From Conexibacter sp. S30A1 (GTDB taxonomy: Bacteria; Actinomycetota; Thermoleophilia; Solirubrobacterales; Solirubrobacteraceae), in assembly GCF_023330665.1 (NCBI RefSeq), contig NZ_CP097127.1:1736001-1800000 (forward strand): a DNA stretch of 64,000 bases, given 5' to 3'. Made by a program: the position numbers and the translations under genes. A model generated the notes under the pieces. The model made no database searches. It worked only from the letters and a program-made list of their open reading frames with translations, and was not told where the DNA came from. Below, piece by piece: positions 26,466-34,198 of the stretch (position 1 is its first letter; each line of letters opens with the position of its first letter).

Positions 26466-26868
26466 CCGACCCAGCCGCGGGCTGCTTGATACCTCCGTCT
26501 TCATAGCGCGCGAAGCAGACCGGCCGCTGGGAGAGCTGCCCGATCGGGCAGCCGTGTCCGTTGTGACGATCGGTGAGTTGCAACTCGGCGTCCTCCACGC
26601 CAGCGACGCCCGAACTCGCGCCCGTCGGGCGGACACCCTGGCACTGGCCCGAACCGCCGACCCGATCCCAATCGGCGAGGCGATCATGGTCGCGTGGGCG
26701 CGGCTTGTCGCCGATTGCCGCGCCGCCGGAATCCAGCGCATGGTCAAGCTCACCGACGCGCTGATCGCCGCGACCGCGATCGAGCACGGCCTCCCCGTCG
26801 TCACGCAAGACGACGATTACGACGCCATCGCACAGGCACACGCGGCCCTGAGCGTGGTCAAGGTGTGA
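26455..26868 (+). CDS. PIN-domain toxin (VapC-like)
   Basis: 137 residues. The four acidic positions of a PIN ribonuclease are in GLLDTSVFIA, VTIGELQLGV, KLTDALIAATA and TQDDDYDAI. Such toxins cleave tRNA or rRNA when the antitoxin is lost. The start ATG at 26455 lies inside the antitoxin gene. All catalytic residues are present, so it is probably active. Confidence 0.88.
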   Translation: MSYDRPSRGLLDTSVFIAREADRPLGELPDRAAVSVVTIGELQLGVLHASDARTRARRADTLALARTADPIPIGEAIMVAWARLVADCRAAGIQRMVKLTDALIAATAIEHGLPVVTQDDDYDAIAQAHAALSVVKV

Positions 26869-27106
26869 GCACTCCCGCAGGCTCCGCTGCGGGCTGGGTG
26901 CGCGGTCCCGCAGCGCATGCTGCCTGCGGGCGCGTGGCAAGGGTCCACGCGGCGGGCGAGACAGCGCGATGGTCACGCCGCGCCCCGAGCGGCGCTGGCA
27001 AGCAGCGATGCGACACCTCCTATCAAAACGCCAGCGGCCCACGGGCGCCGCTCGTGCGCTTGGGGCCGCCTCCGCGGTGCAGCTTGAGCTGGCCCCGTCT
27101 CGCGAC

Positions 27107-27811
27107 TCAGCCGGGAACGATCGGCCACGCCCCCTCGACATGCTCAGGACGCCCCCGCTCCTGGAAATACCGCTCAAGCGACGCGGCCTGCTCCGCAGCC
27201 CAGCCAATCTGCCGGCGGTGCAAGGCACGAAGGTCGCTGCCGCCCAGCTCCGGAAACGTTGCGCCAAGCTTCAAGGCAAGCAGCGCGGCGGCCAACGCAT
27301 CCCCGCCCGCCGCGTGCGCGTCCTCAAGCGCCACACCGTAATGCGCGCACACGAGCCCAAGCGTGCGCTTACCGTGCCTGAAACGGTCAGCATGCTTGTC
27401 GAGAATCAAGGGGTCCACAACCAGCATCCCATCAGTCCCGCCGACGCGGTCAACGAGCGGCCGCACCCCATGACGCCGCGCCTCACGGTCAAGCACGGTC
27501 AGGTCAAACCGTGCGTTGAAAGCGACGAGCCCGACCTCCTGACGCAGTTGCTCGGCGAGCAGGCCGGTGATCGCCTCGACCGCCAAAACCGGGCTTTGGC
27601 CCTCCGCCCGGGCACGCTCGGTGCTGATGCCGTGCACCCGGCTTGCCTGCTCAGGAATCGCGATACCCGGGTCAAGTAACCAGAAGCGCTCTTCGACCAG
27701 CTTGCCAGCGTCGAGCATGAGCACCGCCGCGGTGACGATCCGCGCACTCTCGACATCAACCCCGGTCGTCTCCACATCAAAGGCGACAAGCCGTCCCGTG
27801 ACCCAGCTCAT
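27107..27811 (-). CDS. DEDDh 3'-5' exonuclease (DNA polymerase III epsilon-like)
   Basis: 234 residues of the DnaQ-like exonuclease fold. ExoI is AFDVETTGVD, ExoII is VAFNARFDLTVLD, and ExoIII is DAHAAGGDALA with the His of the DEDDh class. SRVHGISTERA is typical. It resembles the stand-alone actinobacterial 3'-5' exonucleases that occur apart from the replicative polymerase. The ATG at 27811 is chosen because homology starts there; the frame continues 27 codons upstream without resemblance. It lies inside the toxin-antitoxin-rich stretch, possibly as a resident gene. Confidence 0.88.
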   Translation of the reverse strand: MSWVTGRLVAFDVETTGVDVESARIVTAAVLMLDAGKLVEERFWLLDPGIAIPEQASRVHGISTERARAEGQSPVLAVEAITGLLAEQLRQEVGLVAFNARFDLTVLDREARRHGVRPLVDRVGGTDGMLVVDPLILDKHADRFRHGKRTLGLVCAHYGVALEDAHAAGGDALAAALLALKLGATFPELGGSDLRALHRRQIGWAAEQAASLERYFQERGRPEHVEGAWPIVPG

Positions 27812-28212
27812 GCGCCAACAGTAGGCGACGGCCCCGACGAGACCGGCCTCATAGCGTCCGCGTAGCCAGGACAGCCACAACCGCCGCCTCAAGCCCCGTC
27901 AACCTCGAGACGCTGGCCGCACGGATCAACCCTCCACGATCCGGGGTGAACCACACTCCCGCCGCCACCTCAATCGGTGCGTGCGGTTCTCGCGCACACG
28001 GCTTGTTCGGCCGTGGTGCGATCGTGGCTCCAGTCATAGTGACCGACCCCATGCGGTCTGGTGAGCCGAGGAGTTCCGCCCATCCTTTCAGCAGCTCTGC
28101 ACGAGCGTCTTCATCCCCGACGAGGATGCACGCCAGCTTGCGCGTCGGCGATGAGCGGCCCCTCGGCAACGCGCGTCATTCCGCTTTCTGTCCGGTGCAA
28201 TGCCCTTCTTTG
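27812..28212. other. Intergenic stretch, possible element remnant
   Basis: About 400 bases with no confident gene. On the minus strand, bases near 28005-27973 read gccgtgtgcg...cgcacgcacc, a hairpin that loosely resembles a conserved motif in group II introns. No reverse transcriptase is present, so it is at most a relic. A 106-residue minus-strand frame covers the area but shows no family features. Confidence 0.35.
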
Positions 28213-28587
28213 TCACCAGATGATTGGTACGTCGTAGCTCCGGAGGCGGTCGTCATGGGAGATGATCGTCGCGCGCTCGACGATCGCCTGGGCGACGAGC
28301 AGGCGGTCGAACGGGTCACGGTGATGCCATGGCAGCGCCTCCACGGCGCTCGCGTGCTCGAGCGTGATCGGCAGTGGTTGCACTCCGGCTCCAAGCAGCG
28401 TCGCCGTCAACTCTGCCGGTGCCCGCAGCTTCCCGAGAGAACGTTTGATCGCCACCTCCCACGCGACCGCCGCACTCAGCAGCACACGGTTAGAGGCATC
28501 GTCAAGTTGGCGGGCTGCATCGCCGCCGACCCGATCGTCGTCAGCCAGCCACCAGAGCGCCACGTGCGTATCAAGCAGCAGCTTCAA
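28213..28587 (-). CDS. PIN-domain toxin (VapC-like), second module
   Basis: 124 residues. PIN acidic residues are in LLLDTHVALWW, AVAWEVAIKRSLG, HRDPFDRLLVAQA and ISHDDRL. The THVALWW opening and DPFDRLL motif place it in the PIN group usually paired with Phd-type antitoxins. It starts within the antitoxin stop (ATGA overlap), so translation is coupled. Appears intact. Confidence 0.92.
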   Translation of the reverse strand: MKLLLDTHVALWWLADDDRVGGDAARQLDDASNRVLLSAAVAWEVAIKRSLGKLRAPAELTATLLGAGVQPLPITLEHASAVEALPWHHRDPFDRLLVAQAIVERATIISHDDRLRSYDVPIIW

Positions 28588-28820
28588 CTCGCCCCGAACG
28601 CCTCGGCAATGTCGTCCGGCAATTCGTCAAAGTCATCGGCGATAAGGACCTGCCCGCGCCAGGCACCACGCACTGACGCGAGCGCTGTGACCGATGGGAT
28701 TGGTGCGAGCTTGACCGCAGGCTTCCCGTTGCGCGTAATGACGATCTCCTCACCACGTTCAGCGCGCTCAACCAGCTGGGAGAGCTTTGTCTTGGCCTCG
28801 TGCATGCCAACTTCGGTCAT
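28584..28820 (-). CDS. Type II antitoxin, Phd-like, second module
   Basis: 78 residues: MTEVGMHEAKTKLSQLVERA and IVITRNGKPAVKLAP are the Phd/YefM fold, and the C-terminal DDFDELPDDIAEAFG is the toxin-neutralising segment. A perfect 7-3-7 palindrome 20 bases upstream of the ATG is the probable operator through which it represses the pair. Confidence 0.92.
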   Translation of the reverse strand: MTEVGMHEAKTKLSQLVERAERGEEIVITRNGKPAVKLAPIPSVTALASVRGAWRGQVLIADDFDELPDDIAEAFGAS

Positions 28821-28839
28821 GCGCAGACAATAACAAGAC

Positions 28840-28856
28840 CTAGCTAGGTTAGCTAG
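28840..28856. promoter_or_regulatory. Palindromic operator of the second module
   Basis: CTAGCTA-GGT-TAGCTAG is a perfect 7-3-7 inverted repeat in an AT-rich island, centred 28 bases upstream of the antitoxin start. The position and symmetry match autoregulation by a dimeric Phd-type antitoxin. Confidence 0.6.
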
Positions 28857-28994
28857 ACAAATTGATCCTCGTTATCGCACGCAAGTGCAGCCTTCATACT
28901 CGCAGTCGATCACGACGATCAAGCGGGCGTCACGGCCGGGCCGAACCCCCCTAAACGCGGTCCCTCCCTGATTGTCCAGCAACAGGCCCAAGCC

Positions 28995-29030
28995 TTGCAA
29001 GCTGACACCAAAAGCAGTCATAGACTGCTT
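28995..29030 (+). promoter_or_regulatory. Promoter and operator of the third module
   Basis: TTGCAA (28995-29000), a 17-base spacer and TCATAG (29018-29023) make a plausible promoter. AAGCAGTC-ATA-GACTGCTT (29012-29030) is a perfect 8-3-8 palindrome that covers the -10 element and ends 3 bases before the antitoxin ATG, ideal for autorepression. The transcript would have almost no leader. Confidence 0.6.
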
Positions 29031-29033
29031 CAC

Positions 29034-29267
29034 ATGGGCCTCTCCGTCACCCTGTCAGACGAGGTCGCAGCACGCCTTGTGGCTGAGGCCGCAAAACGGG
29101 ACATCACTCCCGACCAGTTGGCCACCGAGCTAATCACCGCATGCCTACCGGGCAGCCAAGACACGAATGCTGGGCAGCGGCTGCGCTTTGCGGCGATCGG
29201 CGCCTCCACCTCCGGGCGAGCGGCCGCACAGGATGAGCAGATGCTCGCCGAAGCGTTCGGTCGCTGA
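29034..29267 (+). CDS. Ribbon-helix-helix-type antitoxin candidate
   Basis: 77 residues from the ATG at 29034. MGLSVTLSDEVAARLVAEAAKR and TPDQLATELI form a short strand plus two helices, as in CopG/ribbon-helix-helix DNA-binding proteins; the C-terminal DEQMLAEAFGR would contact the toxin. The exact palindrome at its promoter and a PIN-like gene overlapping its stop codon support the antitoxin call, although the family cannot be named with certainty. Confidence 0.75.
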   Translation: MGLSVTLSDEVAARLVAEAAKRDITPDQLATELITACLPGSQDTNAGQRLRFAAIGASTSGRAAAQDEQMLAEAFGR

Positions 29268-29764
29268 GCCTGCTGATCGACACCAGCGTTCTGGTCGCCT
29301 ACGCGGATAGCGGTGAGCCAGAGCACGCGCGCTGTCTTGCGCTGCTCGACCAGGAGCCCACTGTTCTGGTGAGCACCGCGCTGGTTCTCACCGTGACTGG
29401 TTGGCTGATCTCCCGCCAGCTGGGTGCGCTTGCCGAAGCCGGGTTCTATCGGTCTGTCGTCGACGGCGAGCTTGAGGTTCGAGCGCTCGGCCGCGAGGCT
29501 TGGGTGCGCGTCAGCAGGCTGACCGGAAAGTACGCCGGCAACGACCTCGGTGGAGTGGACCCGAGCCTGGTGGCGGTCACCGAAAGACTTCGACTGAACA
29601 CAATCGCGACGCTCGATCACAATCACCTCCGGGCTGTCAGGCCGAGACACGTCAAAGCGTTCAAGATCGTGCCGTGGCTGGTGCTGTTCGTCGGCCGCGC
29701 GTGCGACGACTGCGTGGCGCCCGGGATCGACATCTCGCCTGTGCCACGTCTGCCACTAACGTAA
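29264..29764 (+). CDS. PIN-domain protein with altered active site, third module
   Basis: The frame reads LLIDTSVLVAYADSG directly after the antitoxin stop, and no ATG, GTG or TTG is available before it; the start must be a CTG (29264, overlapping the TGA, or 29270) or an internal GTG at 29369 that would delete the first catalytic Asp. LDPSL-type and TLDHNHLRAVRP motifs identify the PIN fold. The usual Glu position in the second motif reads VLTVTGWL, with Thr/Val instead. The last 30 residues exceed the normal length. It may be an inactivated or weakly expressed toxin. Confidence 0.65.
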   Translation: MSLLIDTSVLVAYADSGEPEHARCLALLDQEPTVLVSTALVLTVTGWLISRQLGALAEAGFYRSVVDGELEVRALGREAWVRVSRLTGKYAGNDLGGVDPSLVAVTERLRLNTIATLDHNHLRAVRPRHVKAFKIVPWLVLFVGRACDDCVAPGIDISPVPRLPLT

Positions 29765-29772
29765 ACAGCACG

Positions 29773-30069
29773 ATGGTCGTCGCAGACCTTGATGCAATCC
29801 GCCAGCGTCGGAGCGAGATCCTGGACCATGCCTCAAAGCATGGCGCCCGGAACGTTCGCGTGTTCGGTTCCGCCGCACGCGGTACCACTGGGCCGAAAAG
29901 CGACGTTGATCTGCTTGTCGAGATGGAGCCCGGCCGAAGCATGCTGGATTTTGTCGGACTGTGGCAGCAACTGGAGGACCTGCTCGGCTTCAACGTCGAT
30001 CTCGTCAGTGAAGGCCGGATCAGCCCCCACCTACGTGAGCAGATCCTGTCTGAAGCCGTCGCGCTGTGA
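29773..30069 (+). CDS. MntA-like nucleotidyltransferase antitoxin
   Basis: 98 residues of the minimal nucleotidyltransferase family. VFGSAARGTTGPKSDVDLLVE holds the GSX10DXD motif. In MntA-HepT systems this protein AMPylates a Tyr in HepT to neutralise it. It starts 8 bases after the PIN-like gene and ends in a GTGA overlap with the HepT partner. Confidence 0.92.
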   Translation: MVVADLDAIRQRRSEILDHASKHGARNVRVFGSAARGTTGPKSDVDLLVEMEPGRSMLDFVGLWQQLEDLLGFNVDLVSEGRISPHLREQILSEAVAL

Positions 30070-30686
30070 ACAGCCAGCGCAGCTACCTCCTGCGCACCCT
30101 CGACGCGATCGACGCGGTGATCGAATACACCCAGGATGGCCGCGACGCGTTCTTTGCCGATCGGATGACCCAGGACGCGGTCATCCGCAACATCGAGATC
30201 CTCGGCCAGGCCGTCAAGGGCCTGTCAACAGAAACCCGAGCACACGATGATTCCATCCCCTGGCGGCAGATCGCGGGGATGCGCGACAAGCTGATCCACG
30301 AATACCTCGGCGCTGACCTCGCCGTGATCTCGGGCGTCGTCGAACGCGACCTTCCCGCACTGCGCCTCAAGCTCGCCGCGCTGCAGGAACACCTCACCGA
30401 CCAGGTTGAACTGATCCGAACTCCCCGTCAGATTGCCACTGCGATCATCGGTTGGCAGGGCGTTGTGTCCTCGCTGCCGGCCAGCGGCGAGCAATGCGCC
30501 TACCAGCCCGCTCGAGGCGCGCCTGCAACCTTGAGGGCGTGCCGGATCAAGCTTCACGATGACCAGACCGCCGCGCACATCTCACGCCAAGCCGGGAGCC
30601 TTGCGGGACCTATTTGGTTCTCCCCGATGCGGTCGGGACCGCCGGGATGTTGGAGCCAAGGGAAAGCGTCGTTGGTTGAGGGCTGA
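30066..30686 (+). CDS. HepT-like (HEPN/DUF86) toxin with extended C-terminus
   Basis: 206 residues from a GTG overlapping the MntA stop. Residues 1-115 are a HEPN domain of the DUF86/HepT group with the RNase motif RX4HXY as RDKLIHEY. The family is normally 110-140 residues; here about 75 more follow that have no family resemblance and are encoded partly by a ~125-bp direct repeat (30501-30630). The natural stop was probably lost when that repeat arrived. The HEPN core and its Tyr are intact, so neutralisation by the nucleotidyltransferase remains possible. Confidence 0.87.
   Translation: MNSQRSYLLRTLDAIDAVIEYTQDGRDAFFADRMTQDAVIRNIEILGQAVKGLSTETRAHDDSIPWRQIAGMRDKLIHEYLGADLAVISGVVERDLPALRLKLAALQEHLTDQVELIRTPRQIATAIIGWQGVVSSLPASGEQCAYQPARGAPATLRACRIKLHDDQTAAHISRQAGSLAGPIWFSPMRSGPPGCWSQGKASLVEG
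30501..30630 (+). repeat. Direct repeat, copy A
   Basis: About 125 bases starting taccagcccgctcga and ending gccttgcgggacc resemble copy B at 33717-33845 in the same orientation. The last 38 bases match at 35 positions by eye. The two copies bracket the AbiE genes and two pseudogenes. Confidence 0.7.
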
Positions 30687-30825
30687 GCGACCTCGCGACT
30701 AGCAGGCTCCTGCTCCTACCCCGCTGCGCTGCCGCGGTCTGTGCCGCTCCGCCATCCCAACCGGTAGGGTTGACTTGTCAACCGTTGCGACGTTGATTGG
30801 CAGGCACCTCTTCCTTACTTGGCCG

Positions 30826-31698
30826 CTAATGCTCGGGCGCCAGCGCGCCGACAAGTCGCGTGACGTCATACCGGTCGTCGGGATTGCACCGGGCGATCCG
30901 TTGCTCGACCTCGTCGAGCAACGTGAGGAACGCGTAGCGTGCTCGCACGCTCGCGAGCCACTTCACCGGTTCGACGGGCTGGGCAAGCAGGCCGATGTCC
31001 TCTGGAGGGAGCCGGCGAGGATCGAAGTCCTCCACGATCACCGCGGGATCGAACGGTTTGGTGCCCAGCCCGTCGTCGACGACGTCGTGCCAGATCTTCA
31101 GCACGAGCAGCCGCCGGATCAGCGGCTCGTTCAACGCTCCGCGGCCGAAGAGATCGAGGTCGTACAGGTCGCGGATCTTTCGGCGCCGGCGCCACGCGGC
31201 CAGCTTCTCCGCGAGGGATTCCTCGAGCGCCGGCGCAGGGATAGCGGGCAGCGTGAACTCGTACCCGGCGTGCACGGGCAGCACCACGGGCGTGGTGAGC
31301 TCGGTCGGCAGCCACAGACCGCGCGGTGAGATCTCAATGCGCGCAGGGATCCGAGGCCGTCCGAGCGGGGTTTCGACCACGAGCTTCGCGCGCAGCGTCT
31401 CGCGGTCGGTCAGGGTAAACCGCGCGTCAAACAGCTCCGCACCATCGATGGTGTCGAGGAGGAACTCGGCGGTGTCGGCGTCGGGTGCGGCGAAGTCGAG
31501 ATCGGTGGAAAACCGTCCGGCGTTGCCAGTGCGCAGCTTGCGCAAGGACGTGCCGCCCTTCAGCACGACCCCGAGTTCGAAGATGCCGTCGTCGTGAAGC
31601 AGCTTCAGCGCGTAGTCCTGCGCGACATCCAGCAGCGCCGAATCGGACATTCCGCTCCTGCCCAGGAAGTGGCGCGCGAGGTATCCCTGCGTGATCAT
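30826..31698 (-). CDS. AbiEii/AbiGii-type nucleotidyltransferase toxin
   Basis: 290 residues. The nucleotidyltransferase core has VVLKGGTSLRKL and RFSTDLDF, the two motifs that define AbiEii; LEESLAEKLAAWRRRRKIRDLYDLDLF is the conserved KIRDLYDL region. AbiEii toxins inhibit growth in phage-infected cells by nucleotidylating RNA. The ATG at 31698 overlaps the AbiEi stop (ATGA), so the pair is translationally coupled. All recognised catalytic residues are present. Confidence 0.92.
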   Translation of the reverse strand: MITQGYLARHFLGRSGMSDSALLDVAQDYALKLLHDDGIFELGVVLKGGTSLRKLRTGNAGRFSTDLDFAAPDADTAEFLLDTIDGAELFDARFTLTDRETLRAKLVVETPLGRPRIPARIEISPRGLWLPTELTTPVVLPVHAGYEFTLPAIPAPALEESLAEKLAAWRRRRKIRDLYDLDLFGRGALNEPLIRRLLVLKIWHDVVDDGLGTKPFDPAVIVEDFDPRRLPPEDIGLLAQPVEPVKWLASVRARYAFLTLLDEVEQRIARCNPDDRYDVTRLVGALAPEH

Positions 31699-32474
31699 CG
31701 ATTCGGCAGGAGCCCGTCGTACACGTGCCAGCGCCTGCTCCATCGCACCCGCCGATCGCGCGGCCCCAGAAACGTCACCGGGAGCCGCGCGGGCAGCTGC
31801 TCCTCAATACGGTCGGCCGTCTCCTCCTGCCCAGCCCACTCCGCGAGATACCCGAGCCGCGCGAGCGTGGAGACGGTCCGGCCACCGGCCTCGGCAAGGA
31901 CATCGTCGGCGACCGCGGCGCGAAACGTGCTCGGAAGCCAGTCGTCTGCGTTACCCCAGTTGCCCTGGGCCGACGGGCGATCCGCCGCTGCCACCAGCAC
32001 CGTGGCCTCGGTCCAGACGGGGAGACCGCGGATCGGCCGGCTGGCGACGTGCCAGTCGAAGGTGACCGACCGCACTCCCAACACACGCGGCACGCGCCAT
32101 CCAGGTCGATGCGCGAGCACGGGCACGGTGGGCTGGTGGGACGCACGCCCCAAATCCCAGACGGCCGACTCGAAGGCAACCGCAACCGGAGCGTCGGGGT
32201 CGTGCGCCAACAGCGCCCTCAGCTCGATCCAGGGATCGCCGGACCGGTAGCGACCGGCCCGAGCCGCCGGAGCGAACTCCCATGCGTCACGCTTGCGAAG
32301 CGGAAGCAGCCACCCAAGACGGACAAGCCGGGCGGCCAGTTGGCTCGGACCCAGAGTGACGCCGACTTGTTCAGCAATGTCACGCAACAGCGCGCGCGTG
32401 ACCACCGACGGCTGCCGGAGCTCGAGTTCCTCGAGCACCGGAGCCAGCCTGGAAGAGACCGATCTAGTTTGCAT
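31695..32474 (-). CDS. AbiEi-type antitoxin and autorepressor
   Basis: 259 residues from the ATG at 32474. The N-terminal winged helix (VVTRALLRDIAEQ, LAARLVRLGWLLPL) is followed by the AbiEi C-terminal domain (AVAFESAVWDLG, FDWHVASRPIRGLPVWTEATVLVAAADRP, STLARLGYLAEWAG). AbiEi proteins neutralise AbiEii and repress the shared promoter by binding inverted repeats. Such repeats surround this promoter, one of them covering the start codon. Confidence 0.87.
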   Translation of the reverse strand: MQTRSVSSRLAPVLEELELRQPSVVTRALLRDIAEQVGVTLGPSQLAARLVRLGWLLPLRKRDAWEFAPAARAGRYRSGDPWIELRALLAHDPDAPVAVAFESAVWDLGRASHQPTVPVLAHRPGWRVPRVLGVRSVTFDWHVASRPIRGLPVWTEATVLVAAADRPSAQGNWGNADDWLPSTFRAAVADDVLAEAGGRTVSTLARLGYLAEWAGQEETADRIEEQLPARLPVTFLGPRDRRVRWSRRWHVYDGLLPNR

Positions 32475-32527
32475 ATGAGCACGCAATACGCCCACATGTT
32501 ACGCAATAAGCGTGTAAATGCAAACTA
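32465..32527 (-). promoter_or_regulatory. AbiE promoter and nested inverted-repeat operator
   Basis: TAGTTTGCAT (32465-32474) and ATGCAAACTA (32518-32527) are perfect 10-bp inverted arms. Inside them CACGC (32480-32484) and GCGTG (32510-32514) form a second pair, and ACGCAATA occurs twice 20 bases apart (32481 and 32501). Read on the minus strand, TTGCAT (32523-32518), 16 bases and TAACAT (32501-32496) form the promoter. One arm overlaps the -35 and the other the antitoxin start codon. Confidence 0.7.
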
Positions 32528-32549
32528 CGTCGCAGGAGCCAGAATGATG

Positions 32550-32815
32550 TCACGTACCGGCATCGACCGCGACCAGCACACTCACGTCAGGGGTCGTGAA
32601 GCGCTCAACGATCAAGCACGCAAGCGCGAGCGCGAGCCCCAGCTCGTCCACAGACCAGCGAGCGTTCGAGAAGAACCGGTGGGCGCGAGCGTGATGCCAA
32701 ACCCCCGACAGACGCGCGCGCCTGTCAGCATCCCGGTCTCCCACCGCACCCGGGTCTGTGAGGCCTGAGCGTCCACCAGCACACGAAACGTGTTGAACGT
32801 CGGCTGGGTGCAACA
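32550..32815 (-). pseudogene. IS701-like DDE transposase N-terminal remnant
   Basis: The minus strand reads GVWHHARAHRFFSNARWSVDELG and later VERFTTPDVSVLVAVDAGT before a stop; this is the N-terminal region of IS701-family (DDE superfamily) transposases up to the first catalytic Asp. The preceding residues ETGMLTGA lie in a different frame, so at least one frameshift has occurred. Everything downstream of the first Asp is gone, cut 23 bases before the AbiE operator. Confidence 0.65.
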
Positions 32816-33162
32816 CGACTCAAAACACCACCCCGGCGATCACCACCAACGCGCCCCGGCCGCCACTACCCCGGACGGCGTCCACGCCGCGACAAGCGCA
32901 AAACTACGACAGCCGGGTACGCTGCTGTGGGGTCCAAAACCCCACAGAACGCGAACGCCACCGTGATCGAGCACGCACGTCGGTTCGAGGTTCAGCGGCG
33001 GCTCGATGCGCCCGTTCGGCAGCCAACCCCGTCGTAGAGCTTCCAGGCGTCACCGTGTCGAGCCCGGACAATCATCCAGCCGCAACTCGACGCGCCGAGC
33101 CGACGGACTGGACGCTACCGCCCTGTGGTCTGGTCGCCGACGCGGCTGACTACGATCAGGCC
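32816..33162. other. Intergenic stretch, nothing recognised
   Basis: About 350 bases between the transposase remnant and the GNAT pseudogene. No coding frame with family resemblance and no clear promoter or RNA gene. Confidence 0.4.
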
Positions 33163-33669
33163 ATGGCCAGCCCAATGGACTGCGAATGCCACTGGAGCAC
33201 AGGCGCGTCGGGAAGCGTGGTCCGTGAAATTCTCGAAACGCTCCCGGACTGGTTCGGGATAGCTGAGGCGGTAGACGGGTACGTCGCTGAAGCCGAGCGA
33301 TCTCCCACCTTGGTCGCGTCGATCCACACTCGCCCGGTTGGAGCGCTTACGCTTGTCCGCCATAGCCCCGACGCCGCCGAGGTCCACCTCATGGCCGTGA
33401 TCCGCCCGTTGCACCGAGCCGGCATCGGCCGGCGCCTGCTGGGCAAGGCGCGCAGGTGACTTGAGTGCGGATCGGTGCGCTTCCTGCAGGTCAAGACCCC
33501 CGGCGCCCGTCATCCGGACGCCAACCACGCCGCAACGCGAGCCTCCTACCAGGCGATGGGCTTTGTCGTCATGGAGGAGTTCCCTGACCTCCGGGGGCCG
33601 CGATCCCCCGCAGTCCAGCTGGTCACCTACCTGACGCCCTCAATCAAAACATCAGAGCATCCGTCATAG
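33163..33669 (+). pseudogene. GNAT acetyltransferase interrupted by an in-frame stop
   Basis: Conceptual translation gives VREILETLPDWFGIAEAVDGYV, then VHLMAVIRPLHRAGIGRRLLGKARR, a TGA stop (33457-33459), then in the same frame VRFLQVKTPGARHPDANHAATR and YQAMGFVVMEEFPDL. This is one GNAT family protein; the acetyl-CoA loop RAGIGRRLLG is intact. The helix normally joining LLGKA to VRFLQVK is replaced by the stop and an unrelated short segment, so the gene is broken by more than a single base change. Confidence 0.75.
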
Positions 33670-33716
33670 CCAGGACGATTCAGTTGTGGGCTACCGTGGG
33701 GCAGCCGGTACTTCGC

Positions 33717-33845
33717 ATACCAGACCGCTCGACGCGCGCCGTCAACCCGCTACACGTGCCCGGATCGAGCTTGCACAGCGGTCGAGCACATGCGCACGTC
33801 TCACGCCAAGCCGGGATCCTTTCGGGACCTTTTGCCTCTCGCCGC
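33717..33845 (+). repeat. Direct repeat, copy B
   Basis: Copy B begins taccagaccgctcgacgc and ends atcctttcgggacc; see copy A at 30501. It ends about 45 bases from the tRNA-Thr gene. The matching is continuous apart from a few small gaps. Confidence 0.7.
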
Positions 33846-33889
33846 GATAACCAAAAACCTAGTCGAGCGTCATTTGCTGGGCTTTTGAG

Positions 33890-33962
33890 AGCCGACGCGG
33901 GGATTCGAACCCCGGACCCCTTCATTACGAGTGAAGTGCTCTACCAGCTGAGCTACGTCGGC
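33890..33962 (-). tRNA. tRNA-Thr (CGT anticodon)
   Basis: 73 bases on the minus strand. Acceptor GCCGACG/CGTCGGC, D arm with AGCTCAGCTGGTAGAGC, anticodon stem-loop CTTCA-CTCGTAA-TGAAG giving CGT, and T arm CGGGG-TTCGAAT-CCCCG. CCA is not encoded. It lies at the right end of the accessory island, a common integration point, although I see no duplicated tRNA 3' end. Confidence 0.95.
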
Positions 33963-34198
33963 GTTTGCAGGGATGTTGGCGTTTTGCTGACCCTGAGCTG
34001 GATTTGGTGCAGCGGGGGTGCAGCTAAGTCCAAGTCACTCGCTGCCCGTGCAGCAGGATATCCGGTCCGGGACTCAGGCGACCCGGGCAACTAGTTCGAG
34101 GATAAGACCTGCGACTACGGCAGCGATGCCGGCCACAATCGCCGACTTGACCACCGTCGGCTCGCGGTCGGGCGAGGCTCCTCGCTGATTGATGGGGA

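Noticed and set aside
27972-28005. Hairpin resembling a conserved group II intron motif
   Set aside because: No reverse transcriptase, domain V or intron ends nearby; too short to call.
30769-30782. Palindrome gttgacttgtcaac downstream of AbiEii
   Set aside because: Short, no T-run, and no adjacent start; not enough to call a terminator or operator.
33680-33925. Minus-strand frame of 81 codons
   Set aside because: Runs through the tRNA-Thr gene; translation of the tRNA body is a usual artefact.
33890-33962. Attachment-site duplication of the tRNA-Thr 3' end
   Set aside because: No second copy of the T-arm/acceptor sequence was found elsewhere in the island, so integration at this tRNA cannot be supported.
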